This document shows, one piece after another, positions 59,383 through 64,000 of a DNA stretch of 64,000 nucleotides (position 1 is the stretch's first letter; each line of letters starts with the position of its first letter). A model generated the notes under the pieces. That model searched no databases and was not told the DNA's origin. It worked only from the letters and a program-made list of their open reading frames with translations. Location: contig NZ_JAHXPB010000008.1 of the NCBI RefSeq assembly GCF_023147505.1, forward strand, positions 62,001 to 126,000. The letters run 5' to 3'. Position numbers and translations under genes: made by a program. This DNA is from Brevundimonas sp. EYE_349. Its GTDB lineage: Bacteria; Pseudomonadota; Alphaproteobacteria; Caulobacterales; Caulobacteraceae.

Positions 59383-60240
59383 TCACAGCGCGTCCAGACC
59401 GATATCCAGCACCGGCGCCGAATGGGTTAGAGCCCCCACCGAGATGACGTCAACGCCCGTCTCGGCGATGGCTCGCACCGTGGTCAGATCGACGCCGCCC
59501 GAGGCCTCCAGCACGATGCGGCCGGCGACGCGGCTCACCGCCGTGCGAAGGTTGGCCAGGCTGAAGTTATCCAGCATGACGACGTCCGGCGCGGCGCCCT
59601 CATCGATCAAGTCTAGGACATCGTCCAACTGATCCAGGCCGTCGACCTCGACCTCGACCTTCATCAGATGCGGCGCAAAGGCCCGCGCGCGGCGCACCGC
59701 CTCGGCTACGCCACCGCAGACGGCGACGTGGTTGTCCTTGATCAGGATGGCGTCATCCAGACCGAAGCGATGGTTCATCCCCCCGCCGCAGGCCACCGCG
59801 TGCTTCTCCAGCGCGCGCAGGCCGGGTGTGGTCTTGCGGGTATCGGCGATGCGCGCCCCCGTGCCCTTGACCGCCTGGACATAGGCCTGCGTCAGGGTGG
59901 CCACGCCCGACAGCCTCCCCACCAGGTTCAGCGCCGTGCGTTCGGCGGACAGGAAGCCCCGCGCGTTCGCTTCGACCACCGCCAAAACAGCGCCCGGCGA
60001 CAGGGCGTCGCCATCGGTCAGGCGCACGTCGATCCGGGCCTGGGGATCGAGCGCGAGGACAGCCAGACGCACCGCATCCACCCCCGCCAGAACGCCGGAC
60101 TTGCGCGAGACGAAGGCCGCGGTCATCCGCGCATCCTCCGGGATGCAGGACATGGCGGTGACGTCGCCTGCCCGACCCAAGTCTTCGGCCAGGGCCAGAC
60201 GCACGACCGGCTCGATCAGGATGTCGGGCAATCGTCTCAT
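59383..60240 (-). CDS. nadC: Nicotinate-nucleotide pyrophosphorylase (quinolinate PRTase)
   Basis: 285 residues. It joins quinolinate with PRPP to give nicotinate mononucleotide and CO2. Key blocks are TRKTTPGLRALEKHAVACGGGMNHR, LIKDNHVAVCGG, VEVEVDGLDQ and EASGGVDLTTVRAIAETGVDVISVGALTHS. Length is standard. Its ATG overlaps the nadB stop (ATGA), the last gene of the operon. Confidence 0.96.
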   Translation of the reverse strand: MRRLPDILIEPVVRLALAEDLGRAGDVTAMSCIPEDARMTAAFVSRKSGVLAGVDAVRLAVLALDPQARIDVRLTDGDALSPGAVLAVVEANARGFLSAERTALNLVGRLSGVATLTQAYVQAVKGTGARIADTRKTTPGLRALEKHAVACGGGMNHRFGLDDAILIKDNHVAVCGGVAEAVRRARAFAPHLMKVEVEVDGLDQLDDVLDLIDEGAAPDVVMLDNFSLANLRTAVSRVAGRIVLEASGGVDLTTVRAIAETGVDVISVGALTHSAPVLDIGLDAL

Positions 60241-61748
60241 TCCGCCGCCTCCAGCGCCGCCGGGTGCGCCAGCCGCACGCGGGTATGAACGGCCTCCACC
60301 GCCGTTTCGGGATGGTCGGCGCGATAATGGCCGCCTCGGCTCTCGCGCCGGTCCAGCGCGGCCTGAGCGATCAGCCGCGCGGCCAGCAAGGACGCCGCGG
60401 GACCGTGCGCGGCCCGAAGCCGGTCGATCAGGTCGATCAACGTCGCCAGCCCCTCGGCCGTCCGCACCACGCCCGCATAGGCCGTCATGGCGCCCCGCAG
60501 TTTCGCCAAGCCGTCTTCCGGCAGATCGGACGCGATCTGAACCGCCAGCGGCCGCCCCCCACCCGTCTCGCCGGCTGCGGCCTTACCTGCCCGACGCCCG
60601 AAGGCGGCGGCTTCCAGCAGGGAGTTGGACGCCAGGCGATTGCCGCCATGCACGCCCGTCGCGGCGCATTCGCCCACGGCGAACAGGCCGGGCGTTGTCG
60701 TACGCCCGTCCGCGTCGGCGGCGACCCCCCCCATATGATAGTGGCAGGCGGCCATCACGGGGATGGGGCTAAGGCGCGGGTCCAGACCGGCGCGCATACA
60801 GGCGGCGAACACGGCGGGAAAGGCGTGAGGGAACTCCTGCCCGATTGCGGCGCGCGCATCCAGATAGGCGCCGCGCCCCTCGCTCCGCGCCGCGTGAACC
60901 GCGCGCGCCACAACGTCGCGCGGTTTCAGGTCGGCGTCGTCCGCCTCACCCAGCAGGAACCGCCCCTCGCCGTCGATCAGCCGCGCGCCTTCGCCGCGCA
61001 AAGCCTCGGTCGCCAGCGGCGCCGGGTCCAGGCCCACGTCGATGGCGGTGGGATGAAACTGCACGAACTCGGGATCGAGAATCGCCGCCCCCGCCAAAGC
61101 GGCCAGGGCCATCCCCTCGCCCTTCAGGCCCGAAGGCGTGGTAGTGGCGGCGAACAGGCCGCCCGCCCCGCCGGTGGCCAGCACCACCGCCGTCGCGGTG
61201 ATCTCGACCAGACGAACGTTCGGTCCGCGCGCGATAACGGCGCCGACGACCCGCCCATCGGCGTCCTGCGTCAGGGCTTTAAGCCGGCCATCGTCCCAGA
61301 CCTCGATCCGTTTTTCCGCTCGCACCGCCGCGACGACGGCCGACAGTATGGCGCGCCCAGCGCCGTCGCCGCCGACCCGCGCCACGCGCGGGGTGGAATG
61401 GGCGGCCTCCAGACTGACGACGAAACCGCCGTCCGCCTCGCGGTCGAACGGTGCGCCAAGTGCGGCCAGCCATTCCACCGTCTGACGTCCCACGCGGGTC
61501 AGGGCGCGCGCTGCTTCCGCTTCTACCAGGCCTGCACCCGCCGCCTCCGTGTCCCGGGCGTGGCGTTCGGGAGAATCGACGGCGGTCAGGGCGGCGGCCA
61601 TTCCGCCCTGCGCCCAAGCCGAGGAACATCCGTTCAGCAGCGGCTCTGGCGTGATCACCAGAACCCTGACGCCCGCCCGCGCCGCCTCCAGCGCCGCCGA
61701 CAGTCCCGCCAGGCCCGCGCCGACGATCAACGGCCCGTTATGTCGCAT
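60237..61748 (-). CDS. nadB: L-aspartate oxidase
   Basis: 503 residues from the ATG at 61748. FAD enzyme that oxidises aspartate to iminoaspartate for NadA. FAD motif IVGAGLAGLSAALEAARAG, substrate region SSAWAQGGMAAAL, VLATGGAGGLF, and the active-site HYHMGGVAADADGRTT are visible. A far longer in-frame open stretch upstream lies inside the M50 gene and is a shadow. It follows the M50 gene by five bases. Confidence 0.95.
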   Translation of the reverse strand: MRHNGPLIVGAGLAGLSAALEAARAGVRVLVITPEPLLNGCSSAWAQGGMAAALTAVDSPERHARDTEAAGAGLVEAEAARALTRVGRQTVEWLAALGAPFDREADGGFVVSLEAAHSTPRVARVGGDGAGRAILSAVVAAVRAEKRIEVWDDGRLKALTQDADGRVVGAVIARGPNVRLVEITATAVVLATGGAGGLFAATTTPSGLKGEGMALAALAGAAILDPEFVQFHPTAIDVGLDPAPLATEALRGEGARLIDGEGRFLLGEADDADLKPRDVVARAVHAARSEGRGAYLDARAAIGQEFPHAFPAVFAACMRAGLDPRLSPIPVMAACHYHMGGVAADADGRTTTPGLFAVGECAATGVHGGNRLASNSLLEAAAFGRRAGKAAAGETGGGRPLAVQIASDLPEDGLAKLRGAMTAYAGVVRTAEGLATLIDLIDRLRAAHGPAASLLAARLIAQAALDRRESRGGHYRADHPETAVEAVHTRVRLAHPAALEAAE

Positions 61749-61753
61749 CCGGT

Positions 61754-62617
61754 TCACCGTCCGATCCCAAGATAGCTCAGCCCCAGACGCATCGCGCCCG
61801 CCGCGTCGCCCTCCGTCACCGGCAACAGGGCGCCGACCGTTGCCGCCGCGCACACCGCCAGGGTCAGAAGATAGAGGGCCAGGCTCTTGCCCGCCTCGGG
61901 CCAGTGCAGCGTGCCCCAGGCCGTGCGCCACACGCCGCGCTTCATGTGCGAAAAGACCGACAGCGCCAGGAAGGCGGCCAGGATGAACCGGCCCGTCGAC
62001 AGCCCCCACCAGACCACCGCGACGCCGATCACCAGCAGCACCCCCTGCTCCAACCGGGGATGCACCCGCGTCAGCACCGGCCCCAGCGCTTTTGATCCGT
62101 CCAGCGGCGGGGCGGGAACCAAGTTCACCAGGTTCAGCAGGGCGATGAAGAAGGCGCCGGCCAGCCATTCGGGCCGACCGAGAACCAGGCCCACGCCCAT
62201 GAACGGGATCATGGCCAGAAGACCGAACGCTGGCCCGGCCAGCGACACCAGAACGCCGTGCCACTCGCTCTTGGGCTCACGTCGGGCCTTGGCCAGACCG
62301 CCGAGGAACGGAATGATGTAGATGCGCGCCGGCCCCATGCCGAGCCGGTTCATGACCAGGGCGTGGCCCGCCTCATGGACGAACAGGCCGATCAGCACGG
62401 CCCCGGCGACGACGGCGCTGCCCGTGATCCACCACAGGAAGCCGCCCATCAGGGCGGTGGAGGCCAAGGCCCAGACCAGACTCTGGTCCTTTTCGACCGG
62501 CTGGTCGGCGCCGGGGGCCGCAGCGTCGGAAGCGCGCGGCGTTTCGGTGTGCTGGGACGGTTGGACGTCCCAGGGGCCAGGTGTGCGGGTGCGGGGTGTG
62601 GTGTCGATGTCGCTCAT
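61754..62617 (-). CDS. M50-family site-2-type intramembrane metalloprotease
   Basis: 287 residues. A soluble Pro-rich N-terminus of about 45 residues is followed by about six membrane helices. The zinc motif is HEAGH (H81, E82, H85) in LIGLFVHEAGHALVMNRLGMG and the third ligand D173 is in PAPPLDGSK. No PDZ domain. It sits between nadA and nadB on the same strand, 54 bases after nadA. Site-2 proteases usually cut membrane-bound regulators; here the target is unknown. Confidence 0.88.
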   Translation of the reverse strand: MSDIDTTPRTRTPGPWDVQPSQHTETPRASDAAAPGADQPVEKDQSLVWALASTALMGGFLWWITGSAVVAGAVLIGLFVHEAGHALVMNRLGMGPARIYIIPFLGGLAKARREPKSEWHGVLVSLAGPAFGLLAMIPFMGVGLVLGRPEWLAGAFFIALLNLVNLVPAPPLDGSKALGPVLTRVHPRLEQGVLLVIGVAVVWWGLSTGRFILAAFLALSVFSHMKRGVWRTAWGTLHWPEAGKSLALYLLTLAVCAAATVGALLPVTEGDAAGAMRLGLSYLGIGR

Positions 62618-62671
62618 GGCGTCCAGATGGGCGCGCGCGTCGGGTCCGTCGCCGGGACCGAACGCCGCGCC

Positions 62672-63751
62672 TCAGATCAGCTCCACATCCACGTGATGAC
62701 GCGCCTTTACGATGTCGTAACGAGCTGGAACGGCGGGCGGCGGCAGGTCGATCATCCGCTGGACGGCCAGACGCCCGCGCTCGATCATCTCCTCGGGCAC
62801 GGTCACTTCGAATTGCAGGTTCACCAGGCAGTCGTGGATGTTCCGCAACGTGATCCGCTTCATGTGCGGGCACAAATTGCAGGGACCGACGAACTCGACG
62901 CTGGGCACGTCGCCCTTGATGTTGGACGCCATCGAGCATTCGGTGATCAACACCACGCGCTTGGGCCGGCGCTGCTCGACATAGTCGGTCATGGCCGCCG
63001 TCGATCCGGCGAAGTCCGAGGCCGCCAAAATCTCTTCCGGGCATTCAGGATGGGCCAGAACCTCGGCGTCCGGCCAGGCGTCGCGCATGTCCGCGATGTC
63101 CTGGACGGTGAAGCGCTTGTGCACCTCGCAATGGCCCTTCCAGGCGATGATCCCGACTGTCGTCTGGGCCGCCACGTTGCGGGCCAGGAACTCGTCGGGG
63201 ATCAGGATGACACGGTTCACGCCCCATTCCTTCGCCGCCCATTCCACCACCTGAACCGCGTTGGCGCTGGTGCAGCAGATGTCGGTCTCGGCCTTCACCT
63301 CGGCCGTCGTATTGACATAGGTGATGACCGGCAGGTCGGGATAGCGCTGCTTGATCAGCCGCACGTCCGCCCCCGTGATCGACGAGGCCAGCGAACAGCC
63401 GGCCTTGAGGTCCGGGATCAACACGGTCTTCTCGGGAGATAGGATCTTCGACGTCTCGGCCATGAAGTGGACGCCCGCCTGGACGATCACTCTGGCGTCC
63501 GATCGCGCGGCCTCCTTGGCCAGGCCCAGGCTGTCGCCCACGTAGTCGCCGACCCCATGAAAGATTTCCGGCGTCATATAGTTGTGGGCCAGGATCACGG
63601 CGTCGCGCTCGCGCTTCAGCCGATTGATCTCGCTGATCAGCCGCGCCTGCTCGGGCCACTCCAGGGGGGTCACGTGGTCCTTGACCTTGGCCCACACCCC
63701 GTCGGTCTCCCGTTCCAGATCCTTCGTCAGACCGAACACGCCGTCCGCCAT
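62672..63751 (-). CDS. nadA: Quinolinate synthase
   Basis: 359 residues from the ATG at 63751, preceded by AGGGAGAAGG. It condenses iminoaspartate with dihydroxyacetone phosphate to quinolinate using a 4Fe-4S cluster. Cluster cysteines are expected among C119 (DLKAGCSLAS), C159/C160 (TDICCTSAN) and C291/C294 (GPCNLCPHM). LAHNYMTPEIF and HPECPEEI are the other family motifs. First gene of nadA-M50-nadB-nadC, with a palindrome in its promoter. Confidence 0.96.
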   Translation of the reverse strand: MADGVFGLTKDLERETDGVWAKVKDHVTPLEWPEQARLISEINRLKRERDAVILAHNYMTPEIFHGVGDYVGDSLGLAKEAARSDARVIVQAGVHFMAETSKILSPEKTVLIPDLKAGCSLASSITGADVRLIKQRYPDLPVITYVNTTAEVKAETDICCTSANAVQVVEWAAKEWGVNRVILIPDEFLARNVAAQTTVGIIAWKGHCEVHKRFTVQDIADMRDAWPDAEVLAHPECPEEILAASDFAGSTAAMTDYVEQRRPKRVVLITECSMASNIKGDVPSVEFVGPCNLCPHMKRITLRNIHDCLVNLQFEVTVPEEMIERGRLAVQRMIDLPPPAVPARYDIVKARHHVDVELI

Positions 63752-63769
63752 GACCGCCTTCTCCCTACC

Positions 63770-63792
63770 CTTATGCTCAAAGTTAGCATAAG
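63770..63792 (-). promoter_or_regulatory. Palindromic operator upstream of nadA
   Basis: CTTATGCT and AGCATAAG are perfect 8-base arms around a 7-base spacer (CAAAGTT), 19-41 bases upstream of the nadA ATG. The position overlaps or abuts the promoter, as expected for a repressor site. NadQ or NrtR, known NAD regulators in alphaproteobacteria, are candidates; I cannot confirm their consensus here. Confidence 0.7.
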
Positions 63793-63962
63793 CGGAACCA
63801 ATGTAGGCCGATAGGGGCCGCGCGCAAGAGGAAACCGACGTCGGCGAGGCGGAAGCGCGTTTCGCGATAGGGACAAAGCGCAAAAACCTTTCCCAAAAGC
63901 GCCGCTATCGCCTAGACGAAGGCCCGTTTCGTTTCCGACCTCAGCGTCTTTTCGATATTTCC

Positions 63963-64000
63963 ATGCAGGACACCATTCGCCGCATCCTGACCGCCCGTGT
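63963..64000 (+). CDS. ilvA: Start of a probable threonine dehydratase, cut by the window end
   Basis: The ATG at 63963 begins MQDTIRRILTAR, and the window ends 38 bases later. The short R-I-L-x-A-R start resembles the N-terminus of biosynthetic threonine ammonia-lyase, which forms 2-oxobutanoate for isoleucine. So little sequence is present that the identity is tentative. Confidence 0.4.
   Translation, partial: MQDTIRRILTAR

Overview
The window is GC-rich chromosomal DNA from an alphaproteobacterium, most likely Caulobacteraceae and probably Brevundimonas. The signs are the alphaproteobacterial families DUF1476, DUF4164 and DUF6481, a zapA / 6S RNA / 5-FCL order, a large Caulobacter-style TonB-dependent receptor, an HWE-family histidine kinase, and strong GC bias at third codon positions that leaves long false open frames opposite real genes. 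It is mostly core genome. I see no insertion sequence, prophage, CRISPR array, rRNA or tRNA.

Layout. 1-7 kb: a TPR protein cut by the window edge, ETF-ubiquinone oxidoreductase, a uracil-DNA glycosylase, a lytic transglycosylase, and a guanidinium-exporter-type SMR gene behind a two-hairpin guanidine-II riboswitch. 7-28.5 kb: a loose purine and one-carbon region. It holds purB, a deoxyinosine-DNA glycosylase, purU, purC, purS, purQ, purL, 5-FCL, tkt and purT, mixed with a fasciclin lipoprotein, a PEBP protein, an MFS carrier, a P450, small acidic proteins and a DUF305 lipoprotein. At 22-25 kb the minus strand carries DUF4164-zapA, 6S RNA, then a RES/Xre toxin-antitoxin pair fused by overlapping start and stop codons to 5-FCL and a YmdB-type phosphodiesterase.

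28.5-48.6 kb: cstA-ybdD, an S41 peptidase, a HAD phosphatase, the TonB-dependent receptor, rraB-like, carB, a chemoreceptor, a DAACS symporter, a GST, greA, a VOC protein, an ELM1-family protein and trxB. 48.7-59.4 kb: an aldo/keto reductase, an HWE kinase with its receiver protein, and two SleB-type cell wall hydrolases on either side of a hybrid histidine kinase that is broken by one in-frame amber codon. 59.4-63.8 kb: the de novo NAD operon nadA-(M50 protease)-nadB-nadC behind a perfect palindrome. The last 38 bases begin a probable ilvA.

How the parts connect. PurU releases formate and PurT can use formate, while PurC, S, Q, L and B supply other steps of IMP and AMP synthesis and transketolase feeds pentose phosphate. 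NadA, B and C make NAD+ precursors, whereas RES toxins as a family destroy NAD+. The items most worth a second look are the amber-interrupted kinase, the toxin-antitoxin pair wired into a folate operon, the hypoxanthine-DNA repair gene inside the purB-purU cluster, the protease inside the NAD operon, and the guanidine-II riboswitch.
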